Part shown: piece by piece, positions 10,126-22,700 of the stretch | Position numbering within the stretch: position 1 is the stretch's first letter | Layout of the letters: the number at the start of each line of letters is the position of its first letter | DNA from: Saccoglossus kowalevskii | Taxonomy: Eukaryota > Hemichordata > Enteropneusta > Harrimaniidae | Length of the DNA stretch: 24,416 bases | NCBI RefSeq assembly: GCF_000003605.2 | Contig: NW_003109978.1 | Span: forward strand, 400,556 to 424,971 | Reading direction: 5' to 3' | The notes under the pieces: generated by a model | Databases searched by the model: none | Seen by the model: only the letters and a program-made list of their open reading frames with translations | Told to the model about the DNA's origin: nothing | Made by a program: the position numbers and the translations under genes

Positions 10126-11711
10126 TCTTATCAATAACAAAAAAACACGTTTTCTTTCCTACTGCTGTGATTGCCCTATGTGTGAACTGTGAAACAACGT
10201 CTGTTTAGCAAGTACTTGCCGACACGGTGCCGCCATACACTATAGTAATGTCTTGACGTTATTCAATTAAACATTAGTTACATGTGTTTAGGCTGCGTTC
10301 AGTGGTAAATCTAGGTTCCAAACACCTACTGCCCAGTGCCAACTCAATTTCTAGTGCGTAAACATAAACCACGCAACTATTTACACAGAATAACACGAAC
10401 TAACACTAATCAATACGCACACATGAAATTCCTTATATGTACTGGCTTTTTTTGAACATTATTTATTTAACTGACTACATAATGTGACCGTGAAAATAGT
10501 TGTATATTTTATTTTACAATTGTTTGTAAGATAACATTACGTCTTCTTACCCATTTTATTTCAAAGACACACAATGCACAATGATTACGCATTGTTACGC
10601 TGTGATGGCAAGATATGTAAACACACCGAACAAGAGAACCACAATACTTTACTTGTATTCCGCAAATAGCGATCCATTATTGCCCGTCGTCACGTCCACT
10701 TTCCCAAAAATCATAGTTATTCAGACCAGAGAAGAGAAATACTTCTATAAGTATTTTAATTTCTTTCAAAACGCGCGATGGAAACTAAGCTGATTGCAGT
10801 TGATATACAAACAACAACACATCAACAGGTGTTCGTTTCATCATTAGAAGTGAAACAACATAGTTGTAATAAGAATTCCATCGACGGAGTTATTATATAT
10901 TTAAAATCAATGTGTTTTGTAACTGATTTTTTCAGTGTATATGTCTGGTTATTATTTATGAATGTTTCGTGTGAAAAAAACAACGATTTGTTTCCACGTT
11001 GATTGTTTCATTTACAATTGAAATGCAGCATTGGATTATCTGTGAACGGTATTGCCACGAAGTTTAGGGGTAACCCATTTGGCAATTGGGGAGGGAACTG
11101 GAATAATTTGGAATGCTGCAAATATTGTATTCTTGTTCCCCTAACTTCACATTATACAGAACCATTTGAAGATTTTATCGGCTGTTCTCCATCAACAATT
11201 TCGAACTAGTAACTGTCGTGCTTATTGTTTATTGGTGTCGCACAGCACGCAAAGTGGTTCGCAATTTATTGGCCACTTGAGGGCGACTGTACTGTAAATA
11301 CTGCGGATTTGAAAGTCAAGTATGCCATTCGTCTACCTGATGGTGGAATTAAACTGAGACAATCGTTGTTACTTGTGTCTGTGTGCGGGGTTGGCGTCGC
11401 GTAGAGAATTATGTATAAGCAAAATGTTATTGTTTATGCCTTAATATTCAGTATAAATAACCGTCAAGGGTCGATTTTTGTTATATAGCAACGCATTGAT
11501 ACATCATTAGGAATAATTGGGGTGCAATATCACCGCACATTGTGAAACATTGTGCCATCGGCTGAGCAAGTCAATTATGAAAGGTTCAATAGGGTCAACC
11601 CACGATGACTTAATTGCATGAATACAATATATCCTGTATTGTAAAGCAATGCCCTGGAAACACAGCTAAATGGAGTCATGCACAGTCTACCGCCCACTGA
11701 AGCAGGTATGT

Positions 11712-11771
11712 CATTAGTGAGGTCACGTGTATGTAATTCATACTACTTGTTAGTCAATAATGTAATGTTTT
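11712..11771 (+). repeat. ~60-bp repeat, copy 2
   Basis: Contains CATTAGTGAGGTCACGTGT and TTGTTAGTCAATAATG. It matches 10066-10125 at most positions. Flanks are unrelated. Confidence 0.55.
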
Positions 11772-13429
11772 CTAAGTAACACTAGAAGCCATTTTGTGAT
11801 GGCAATTGATGGTGATTTGAAGGCGTTACCAATGTGCAAAATCGTTATTCTCAGCCACAATCCGCCTACTAGTTTATAATTGAGAAGTATAACCTAAGAA
11901 ACAAACAACTTGCAACAGGTAGGCCATCTTGTGTTATAAAGTACTGTTAATTGTATTTAACAGAGAGCAGGCAGATATCTTTCAAGGCTGACGATGTGAA
12001 CTCCATACTATGACGTAGCTACTTTTCACTGTATAGCTGGTTTGTTAAACAGTATACTGTTGTAAATCACACTACAGGTCTGGATGTGATGAGTCAGAAG
12101 CTGCACAACACGTTTATATTTTATTTTGTTTGTTAAATTAAAAAAACAAAAACAATGACTCATAGATTTATTGTGGACGATCCAAAGGAAGCAATGTCTG
12201 GTATTTTTTCACGACTTACCAGTGAAGGAACGCAGTGTTCTCCTCCCCACCCGGTTAATGCGCGATGTTATTGAAACGGAACGTGGAAGTCGTTTAAACA
12301 TGTTCCGCCTAAACCTTACGAAATGCAAGCATATCAAATGACCACACATGATTAGGTGTCTGACTACATGTATTGGCGATAGATTCCTGAAACTGATTGT
12401 TGAGGTTGTAGAATAACTCTCATACTCGTATCACCATGTTGTCACTATATCGTGGCGTTGCTAATGAAATACGGGTTAATGTTTTTGGAACCAGTGTGTT
12501 GCCAGTACCCACAGTGTCAGTCCTATTTCTTTTGATGAATAGCTTAAAATAAAATGTTAACTACTTTGCCGGCTAGATTTCTTTTATGACGTTTTTTTCG
12601 TGTACTCGAGCCATTCCCCCCGATGAAATGACGATTTGTAAAGATTGAAGCACGCTTTAAATTGCTTTACTGCTGCACGTACTGAATGCCAAACCCTCAC
12701 AAGACAGAAGACTAAAAATGGACCTCTAAGTGTTCTAATAACTCACAAACACCACAAAAACAACACAATATGCGGAGTATCGGATCTGTATATTGTAACT
12801 GTTTACTTGTTTTCTCTGTACAAATTGCGTAATCATGATTTAGTATAAAATACAAATGACTGTTAAAATAGTAATATATGTCAATAATGTTAATAATGTA
12901 ATGTAATAATGTAAATTATAGTAGTAACGTAATATTTCGACGACAATTGTGATATGTAACCATTTATATGGATCACTGTTCGCAATTTAACTTTACATGA
13001 GAGTAAAAACATGTAATGACTACAGGTTGTCAAGCAAATAATGATTTTCTCGGCAGCCATTACGTCAGCCTGTCTCTGGCGAAATCAATTATCGTTCACC
13101 GTCCTACTTTGTATTGCCATACACCGCGAAGTTGTTCTCCATGCACCATTTGTCACCACTTGATTACTGCAATCGACATGACAATGCTGACATAAGTAAA
13201 CTGATGTTAACATTCAATGAATTCACAGTCCCACGTTGTGAATAAACAAATGATAGTGATTAGAACGGCGGTCGTCGCACTGATATACTAGTATGAACTC
13301 CATATTAACAAAGATGGCGACTTTCATAGTTGCCCAGAGCAAAAAAACGAGTTTAACTACGCCAAGTTTAACTTGGGAAATTCTTGGGATGATTACAATG
13401 CTCCGAAAGACTAAATAGTTTGTGAGAGC

Positions 13430-13507
13430 GCAATGGATTATGGGAAAAACTATATTTATGAACACGAATCTTGAATATGCGTCATGAACGACCATCGCCC
13501 TATAATG
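13430..13507 (+). repeat. dispersed repeat 'GCATTGGATTATGGG', copy 3
   Basis: Begins AGCGCAATGGATTATGGG and continues with TTTATGAACACGAATCTTG, an ATATGCGTC block and ACCATCGCCC. The order of blocks matches the reverse complement of 7346-7433. Confidence 0.5.
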
Positions 13508-13523
13508 GTTTGATATGTAAATT

Positions 13524-13553
13524 AAAGCGAAGAGGTCGTCACCTGCGCATGCA
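13524..13553 (+). repeat. 30-bp GC-rich repeat, copy 1
   Basis: Ends TCGTCACCTGCGCATGCA and matches 24369-24398 on the same strand at 27 of 30 positions. It contains an NRF1-like TGCGCATGC and an E-box CACCTG. Either a fragment of a dispersed element or a regulatory-type site; I cannot tell which. Confidence 0.5.
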
Positions 13554-13683
13554 CGGGAATTGAGTCCTAAGCGACGATAACAACGTAAGCTGAAAACACA
13601 AAGGCTCATGGGTAGACGCTTGTTTGTATAAAAAGACACGCTATGACCATCTGACGTATGCGAAATATAAATATGAAACATAC

Positions 13684-13734
13684 CTGTTCTTTGGACTTTA
13701 CAAGTGTTTCGTCAACAGTAGCGTCAATTGTCAT
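13684..13734 (-). CDS. putative cytoplasmic-tail exon (51 bp)
   Basis: Acceptor CAAATTAG and donor CAG/GTATGT frame a 51-bp exon. In phase 0 it reads MTIDATVDETLVKSKEQ. This phase is what the preceding 74-bp exon delivers if the 16-bp microexon is skipped. If the microexon is included, the frame entering here stops after three residues (DDN then TGA). A short acidic and lysine-containing tail is plausible, but no known signalling motif is visible. The downstream exon was not identified. The first codon is ATG, so an alternative role as an initiating exon cannot be excluded. Confidence 0.5.
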
Positions 13735-16700
13735 CTAATTTGAATGTTGTCATTGATGTTTCTGATATAAAGAAAGCAACAAACAATTGTCAGTGCGGGT
13801 AATGTAACTAATTTAAACTAATAATTGGCATGAAACCAACAAGCAAGTAATGATACCTTCGTGTTGTTTATCGACTCTGTCACTTGAGGCGGCGGTCTTT
13901 TCGATTTGGCTGAAGTCTCGGTTCTCAATGCTGAAATGGAAAACATCCACAATTACTCACCTACATGGAGTAAACATTAAATGATGGTGCGTTTTAATTT
14001 ATTTGAATAAATATCGCGCAACTTATCATTTATCTCTTAAAAAGAGAAGTATTTGTCTAGCATACACACACTTTGTTAAAACTTGTACGTTCGACCACTT
14101 TGCTGCCACGGGATGTTTAGAAGCGAACATACAGCAATTTCCACGTGAAATTACGTCGTACCGCGAATGTATTAGTAAGGGCAAATCATTGAAACTGCTG
14201 TATATTTACAAACAGGTATGAACTCCGTAATATTTTTCTAAAATAAATCAAGAAAAAATTTTTTCTCGAAACAAATCTAACTTGACGGGTTATGTTATAT
14301 CTTTGTTCGACAGAGTCTCGTGTATTAACTCCGTAATATTATTGCAAATATTTAACTATGCAGGCTTCAAGTTCTCAAACCTGTTCAATCGAAACCTCTA
14401 CTTTATGGTCTAGCTTATATTGGATATCTAAGCTGCATAAAACACCATTAAAGCCAGTTTTATGGCAACTTTTCAACCAAATAACTTTCCAAGATTTTGA
14501 CTTTTGTTAATTCTACCATCAAATAAGGACTTCAAGAATACTGGGTTGTTATATTTCCCGGAGTTGTATTGATCAAATGAGGATATTGCACAAATAAAAA
14601 AAAATGTATGATGACGTCATATGTACAGAGATACACCAGGGAAACATTGGAATGGTTTGACATCAAGACAGAAGTAAAACAATCATGCAATATGTCAGTT
14701 TTTTTTAATAGTGGACGATTGAATAATGATAAGGAATGGCGAAAATTGCGAAACAGGAAATAGATGGAAGTTTACATCAAAGTTAAATTTCGAAGATGAT
14801 TTGGCACTAATATCATCCACAAAATAGCATATCCAACAAAAAATGACAGGTTATTCACAGAAGCTAATCGAGTTGGCCTAAAAGTGAATTCACAGAAGAC
14901 AAAAATAATGAAAATTAATGCAAGAAATGTCGTGGTGAAGTTCTTCAAGATGTAACTGGGTGCAAGCTTTACCAAATCAGGAGGAGGAATTGGATATATT
15001 GAAACGGAGTTTCAAAGAGGAGAAGTGCATTCATGCAGCTCAATAAAATATGGAGCAGTAACAAAAATTCAAGAGAGCAACTATACTTAAACAGTACAAA
15101 TCATTGGTGTTGTAAGTGCTGTTATATGGATCTGAAACTTGGCAGATTGCTAAAGGTGACAAAAGAAAACTCAATACTTTTCAAACAGAGTGTTAAGAAG
15201 CATATTGAAGGTAAAATGGCAACACCATGTTAGGAAAGAAGAACTACTGTAAACAGGCTTGGTATGGAGGAACTGAGCAGTATAGTAATGAAGAGGAGAT
15301 GAACATTTATTGGGCACATCTTAAGAGAGGATTCTACAAGTATATGCAACACAGTATTGACATGGACCCGAGAATGGAAAAGGAAACGTGGTAGACCCAA
15401 AACAACTTGGCAACGCATTGTTGAGAAGGAAAGAAATAAGGCTGGATGGAAGTCATGGACGGAAGCCACAGTCGCAGAAGCTGATAGGACAGAATGAAGA
15501 CGTTCGGTGGAGGCCCTACGTCAACAATTTGTTTGAATATATTTTATTCGTGGAGTTTGGCGACATGTCGTTCAACAAATCATCTGTATTTCAATTTAAC
15601 CTTATTGTGCTTCTCTGATGGCCGATTTGTTTATTTAGGACTCATATGAGGCAAACGTTCTTAGAAACTTGTAAAAAATAAAAAGATACAGGGAGGCGAA
15701 ATCATTCAATTTTACGTCAAGGTATATAGATTATGTCCTTTCCATCAACATTGATTATCTTCATATGATACATCCACGTGAACTCTCATACAAGTACCTT
15801 ATTCTCTATGAATTTGAAACAGTGTATGACAAAAGAAATGATTTTCCTTTGTCCTTTGTAGTAATGTATCTTTTTCATGCATATGGTGCATATATTTCTC
15901 AGCTTCATTATTATGCTAGAGTTTACACTGGATATAACTTGAAAATCGTCATAGACAGTTGTATCCTTAGCTGCTTACTCAAGCTTCTTTTTAAGTGAAC
16001 GTATTATCTCAACATACAAGCGTTTAAGCGGCAGATATCATACACTGGTGACAAACACGTCAAATCACCGATTTGGCAGGTGATTGTTTTCATTTAACAA
16101 CATTTATTCTATGTTGAAGTTCCCTTCATGAATTGACGACTCAAATTGATATATGGCGGTGCTACTAGTAGTTGAAACCCACATATCATCGTTTTGTACA
16201 TTTAATTGTTGTGAATGGTATGAGACTATTTTTTTGCTCGTGTAGCACATTCATTTCTGTACGTTGTCGAAATCTCTATACGATTGTTGATTTTTGATTA
16301 ATGGATGGTATTCATTGATCCCTATTTTCCGACATAATATCACATCTACCTGTAGAATTTTGCAATCAATTCGCAAAATGTGTTGAGCAACCTTACATAC
16401 ATTTCAATTGACGATTTCCGATGATAGAAATATAACGTATAAGGTGTAATGATATAAGCTTAGAAAACTCTAAATTAGTTAATTGTTATTGTTCCCCAAA
16501 TATACTTCAAATTATCTTAGACCCAGGACCCGCTACATGGGAGATATACTGAGATGAATGAATACGTCAAACCACACTGAATTTATTTTCCAAATAATGA
16601 AATCTCTCTAAGAACATCATAATATATAGTAACATTGTAGTGTCAATACTCACCCGTGTTTGGTGATCACTGTGAAAAAAAGAATGAAAAATAAGTGTAT

Positions 16701-19700
16701 TTGGAATACATAGTTTCTGGCAGGCTAGCTTGGGTATAATTCCATCGTTATCGAACTATTATTCAAAGTAATGATGATGATGATGATTATGATGATGATG
16801 ATGAATGTGTTACAGAGCTAAAGTTTGAAGTTGTTCCCTGGTTGGTTTCCATTAACTGTTACTTCATAAATTCATATATAATCTAAGACATAAAATGTAC
16901 ATTTAAATCTAAAATACGTTCACATGCCTAGTAGTTTGGTAATGTGGAATTTTTAACCAACTCACCCACAGAACGGCTCTTTCGTTTTTTGTTAATCCTC
17001 GAATAAACAACATAGATAATAACAACAACTGCAACAACCACCGCAACAATTACACCAATTATAACAGCCAGAGACAATGTAGATACAGTTGGTGCTGTAA
17101 ACAAATATACTTATAGTTGTAAAATGTTGGGATTTTTTAAAAGGCAGTGGTTGTCGCGGCGCGTCCTGTTCGATATGGAACTTATAGCGACGTATACAAC
17201 GCGTGTAAAATACATTGTTTGTTACATGAAATTCGAACACGCGCTGCGCGACGACCACCGCCGCGCTTTAAGCAACGCTAATAATATCACTGACTTGCGG
17301 TTAATTGTCACTTTAGTTCAATTAGGTGATTTGATTTGAATTACGTAATATGATTGTCACTCACCAGATTCTGATACATATAATTTAATGACAAGACTGT
17401 GTTCCGAAAATATATCGCTTACAGCAATACACGTGTATTTCCCTTCGTTTGTCTTTGCGACGTCTCTAAGCGTCAACGTCGATGTAACGAGCGTACCATC
17501 TCGTACAGTGGTGACGTCTGAAGCGATGGATTTCATATTAGTATCCTTCCATACGACGGATTCAACGGATGGGTTAGAATCTACTGTACACACCAAGAAT
17601 GCATCTTCGTTGTGTTTCACTGTGACATCCTCACCAGTGATCAAAGGTGAATCTACAAGGACAACATCAGAAAGACGAATATAATCAATTGCACACACCG
17701 GGATGAGATATTACTGAAAACACAGCACTCAATCAACTCATGATCTTGTGATAATTGTAACACATACAGCACAAATGTGATTTAGTAAAATGTTTTTGTT
17801 TATTTTTCTGTTGACGAAATATAAACAACTCAAATAATACTTACAATATATTTGAATATCCAGTTTCGTACTTTCTGGCTGAAGTTCTGTATTATCATAA
17901 AATGTAATATATGATTTACAGTAATATGTTTCATTTAATTTACTACTAGCAGTGTTGATGACATTGATAAAGATAACCCCGTGTTCATTTATGTCTTCAC
18001 GTATTACAGTATCTCCATCAGTAACAGTAACACGGTATAACTCCATCTTGTAAGGATCTGGGACACCACCCGATATTGAACACGTGATGTTAAATACATC
18101 GCCTCTGAGAGGTGGCTCTGAAGGGCCAGTGATACTAACATTTCCAGGATCTGTGAATATGCAAATTAGGAATGATAAAGTGTATCTACCACAATAAGAA
18201 TATAAACAGTTATACACCACTATCTGCCGAGTGTCTGTATGTAATAATAACAACTACAACACAATATGTATGTTCTATTAGATTTCATTATTCAATATAG
18301 TATGTTAATAGATGGCTACCCATAGTTTATAAAATAAGAGATTGGAAACTTTAAAATGTTTTATTAATTAATTTTGTTCGTTTTCAAATCAGAAATACAG
18401 CAATAGGTATACTCACATTGTACATTTAAATACTCTGATGCACTTGTTGTTCCATCACTACCGTCATGAAATGTATTAGTTGCAGTACATGTATATATCC
18501 CTGTAGAATCACGTGTTATGTCCATTATTGTATACACTCCAGGGATATGTAAATCTACGCCGTCTTTGTCCCACGTGATATCAACAGTCATTGGGTTAGC
18601 ATCCAACACGAAGCAGGTCATCGATATATTATCACCTTCTTTGCCAACATACGGCATCGACAATTTCACAGTTGGGGAGTCTGGTGGTGAGATATAGCAT
18701 TTACATAATGAAAATTAATTGATGTACATTTCATTTTCATGTGCTTATGCAAATTATAACAGTTGTCTTTAAGGAAGATGTGCAACATACCAACAAATCA
18801 TTAGAAAAAAATCATCGTTACCTACATTGAACATCAAGATACTTCGTGACATTCACAGAACCAACGCTACCGTCGTAGAATATGTTTACAGCTGAACATG
18901 TATAATTTCCTGATGCATTTCTTGGGACGTTAATTAACTCAAACAGTGATGTAACACCGAGATCTATTCCATTCTTAAACCATGCGATATTTTCTACCAT
19001 AGGATTGGCATCTTCTACAGAACAATTTAATGTGATATCGGAACCCTCTTTGGCGATTTCCGACATTGTCACACTCACAGACGGCAGATCTATGTATTCA
19101 AATTTGTTAACAATGTAATTTCCTGGAGGTATTTGTTTGTTCACTGTACTGGTATGTGTGTATAATTTTATATAATCCTCCGTTTTTTCGAACGAATGTG
19201 ACGTCACCGTGGACGAGTAACTCCTCGTATAGCAGCAGTAAAAATCCGAGCCACAGAGAGTCACGAGTCAGTGATGAAATCACATGAGGAGTACCGGAAA
19301 ATTGTATATTTACATATTCGTAAACACAGTATTCTAAGCGAAGATAGAGTCAGTCGGCAAAATTTAGGCAAGGTTAGGTTACCGGAAGCATACTATTTTT
19401 TGTGTTTAGTCTAATGTAGTTTGAATTTTTTTTTATTAATTTAACTTTTTTATACGACTTTTAACTTACAAATTATTATACTTTAAGCTACTCTATTTTA
19501 GCATAAATTAATTTCACTGAAAAGGCAGTTTGGGTGTTTTGTATGAAGTATAGTTTCAATGATTCTTGGCGAGTTAAATAATTTTTACTGGATTTTATTT
19601 CGACTAGTGCATCCTTTCTGCGTAAATACCAAAACTTAATTTCAAGTAAAAAAGAGTACATTTCAGAAGTTAAAACTATTGCCTCGTTACAAATAGTAAA

Positions 19701-22700
19701 ATTATTTTTGAAATTGTGAAAATTATATTTGCTCGGATTGTTCAAGCATATATCCAAGTTGTTAATTAATGAAATACAGTCACCATGGCGTTAATGAAAC
19801 GTGACTGTATAATATGCACTACATGGTTTTTAATATTTAAATAAGAAACACCTATTATACTCACATTGTACATTTAAATAATTTGATGCACTTGTTGTTC
19901 CATCACTACCGTCATGAAATGTATTAGTTGCAGTACATGTATATATCCCTGTAGAATCACGTGTTATGTCCATTATTGTATACACTCCAGGGATATGTAA
20001 ATCTACGCCGTCTTTATACCACGTGATATCAGCAGTCATTGGATTAGCATTCAAAACTAAGCAGGTCATCGATATATTATCACCTTCTTTGCCAACTTCC
20101 GGCATCGACAATTTCACAGTTGGAGAGTCTGATGGTGAGATATAGGGTTTACATAATGGGAATTAATTGATGTACATTTCATTTTCATGTACTTATGCAA
20201 ATTATAACAGTTGTCTTTAAGAAAGATGTACAACATTTGAACAAATCATTAGAAAAAACATCGTTACCTACATTGAACATCAAGATACTTCGTGACATTC
20301 ACAGAACCAACGCTACCGTCGTAGAATATGTTTACAGCTGAACATGTATAATTTCCTGATGCATTTCTTGGGACGTTAATTAACTCAAACAGTGATGTAA
20401 CACCGAGATCTATTCCATTCTTAAACCATGCGATATTTTCTACCATAGGATTGGCATCTTCTACAGAACAACTTAATGTGATATCGGAACCCTCTTTGGC
20501 GATTTCCGGCATTGTCACACTCACAGACGGCAGATCTATGTATTCAAATTAGTTAACAATGTACATTTCCTGGAGGTATTTGTATAGATATATGTGTATA
20601 ATTATATATAATCCACCGGTTTTCGAACGAGTGTGACGTCACCGCGGACGAGTGACTTCTCGTATAGCGACAGTAAAACTCCGAGTTGCAGAGAGTCACA
20701 GTCGAAGATGGCGTCACATGAGGAGTACCGGAATCTTGTATATTTATCATATTCGTAAATCAGTCTTCTAAGCGTAGATAGAGTTGGTCGACGCAATTTA
20801 GGTATGGTTGGGTTACCGGAAGCATACAATTGTACAATTGTTTGTGTTTAGTCTAATATGGTTTGATTTTTTTCGATAAATTTAACTTTTCTATACAACT
20901 ATTAATTTACAAATTATTATACTGTAAACTACTTTAGTTTAGCATGAATTAATTTTCACTGAAAAGACTGTTTTTGGTGTTTTGTGTGAAGTCTATTTTC
21001 AATGACTCTTGTTGAGTTGAATATTTTTTTTACTTTCAGCGTAAATAGCAAAAATGAATTCCAAGTGCAAAAAGTACATTACAATAGTTAAAACTATTGC
21101 CTCGTTTCAAATAGTAAAATTATTTTTCAAATTGTGATAATTATATTTATTTTTCATTTGTTCAAGTATATATCCAAGTTGTTAATCAATGAAAAAAGCA
21201 GTCACTGTGGCGTTAATTAAACATGACTATATAATATGCAAACTGGTTTATATTATTTAAATTAAAGAACACCTATTATACTCACATTGTACATTTAAAT
21301 AATTTGATGCACTTGTTGTTCCATCACTACCGTCATGAAATGTATTAGTTGCAGTACATGTATATATCCCTGTAGAATCACGTGTTATGTCCATTATTGT
21401 ATACACTCCAGGGATATGTAAATCTACGCCGTCTTTATACCACGTGATATCAGCAGCCATTGGATTAGCATCCAAAACTAAGCAGGTCATCGATATATTA
21501 TCACCTTCTTTGACAACTTCCGGCATCGACAATTTCACACTTGGAGGGTCTGGTGAATAGCATTTGAAGAACGAATATTGAAAAAGTTAACATTTCGTGA
21601 CATTACGATTTAAAGTGGCAATGATCTAGCTGGTAACTACTAATTTTGTTATGAAACAGCTCACGACAAACTTCAAATGTATTAGTCCGCCATTTTAAAA
21701 CCAGCTGGGTTTGCTAAAATGTTACTGACAAACCTGAGGCTTGCTCATACTGGTATCATATTTTATAACACAGTTTTAAATACAAGCATGCAATCTTTTG
21801 CAAAAAGTTATTTTCAAGACACAGAGAATTACATCTGTTGGTGATCAATTGTGACCCGCGCCTTGATACAAATGATCATTAATGTTATCAGGAATGACAT
21901 GATAAGCACCAGTGTTGCCAATCATAAACTGTATCTGTATTTCTCATAGCTTTAGAAATACAATTTTGTATGAGGATGACTCACATGATCCAAAAAATGA
22001 GGGATAAAATATACTCAAATTGCAAAACAAAACATTGTTCGAGATCCACTCACGAAATGTGATACTTGTATCAAGTTTGACTGACATCGGCCAGTGTATT
22101 TTCATGAAATCCGTGCTATGTGGGACAATATCATTTTTTTTATCCAACCATGGCCAACATATAAATTACTGGTTAATTTGAATAAAAATAAGAAACACAA
22201 GTAATAAAAATAATATATAATATATATATAGTCTGAGGTCGAAATAAACAACGTGCCACGGCAATCCATCATGGTTACGATGATCCTATTTATTGCTGTG
22301 AAATTGTTGTACGATTACACTCTCTCTCCCGCAAAGACATCGCTCATTCAACTAAACTCCATTTCGAATAAAACGTTACCTACATTGAATATCAAGATAC
22401 TTTGTGATATTTTCAGAACCAACGCTACCGTCGTATAATATGTTTACAGCTGAACATGTATAATTTCCTGATGCATTTCTCGGGACGTTAATTAACTCAA
22501 ATAGTGATGTAACACCGAGATCTATTCCATTCTTAAACCATGCGATATTTTCTACCATAGGATTGGCATCTTCTACAGAACAACTTAATGTGACATCGGA
22601 ACCCTCTTTGGCGATTTCCGGCATTGTCACACTCACAGACGGCAGATCTACGTATATAAATTCGAAGATGAGTGCATAATATTATGCTTGTATAAGAATT

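Larger units (their letters stand above)
9846..13429. other. 3.6 kb non-coding, no gene recognised
   Basis: I find no exon with domain content on either strand. It may hold further cytoplasmic-tail exons or the 3' untranslated region of the minus-strand Ig gene, whose last exon I could not place. Present are a diverged repeat pair (10066-10125 and 11712-11771), a small inverted repeat at about 9985-10008, and low-complexity TAATGT runs at 12870-12920. Confidence 0.45.
18681..20128 (-). repeat. tandem-duplicated Y-X unit, copy 2 (1448 bp)
   Basis: Exon H, the long intron 19090-19864, exon I and the short intron 18681-18825. It aligns with 20129-21549 through the introns as well as the exons; for example both long introns contain TGACGTCACCG followed by GACGAGTGAC-like sequence and AGGAGTACCGGAA. 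The third Y exon (J) follows without another long-intron copy. Confidence 0.85.
20129..21549 (-). repeat. tandem-duplicated Y-X unit, copy 1 (1421 bp)
   Basis: Exon F, long intron 20536-21285, exon G and short intron 20129-20271. It aligns over its whole length with 18681-20128. The intron copies carry more indels than the exon copies. An apparent duplicated start of the exon-I-type upstream open frame (around 20553-20829 minus) is intron sequence. Confidence 0.85.

Noticed and set aside
10581-11209. Run of three short plus-strand open frames
   Set aside because: No domains, no frame continuity and no convincing splice sites between them.
12211-12302. Possible minus-strand exon: ATG open to a strong donor CTG/GTAAGT
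   Set aside because: Only about 27 codons, no domain, and its phase does not follow from the last tail exon found. It could be a first exon of another transcript, but nothing else supports it.
13223-13681. 152-aa minus-strand open frame
   Set aside because: No recognisable domain; it starts inside the intron after the 51-bp exon in another frame and runs through the GCATTGG repeat and the 30-bp repeat, so it is probably chance.
13955-13970. Strong-looking donor ATGTAG/GTGAGT on the minus strand
   Set aside because: It lies only about 31 bp before the acceptor of the 74-bp exon, too close for a normal intron, and a stop codon directly precedes it in one frame.
17388-17684. 98-aa plus-strand open frame
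   Set aside because: Exact antisense shadow of Ig exon L, which has domain and splice-site support.
22253-22438. 61-aa plus-strand open frame
   Set aside because: Partly antisense to Ig exon E and partly intron; no domain.
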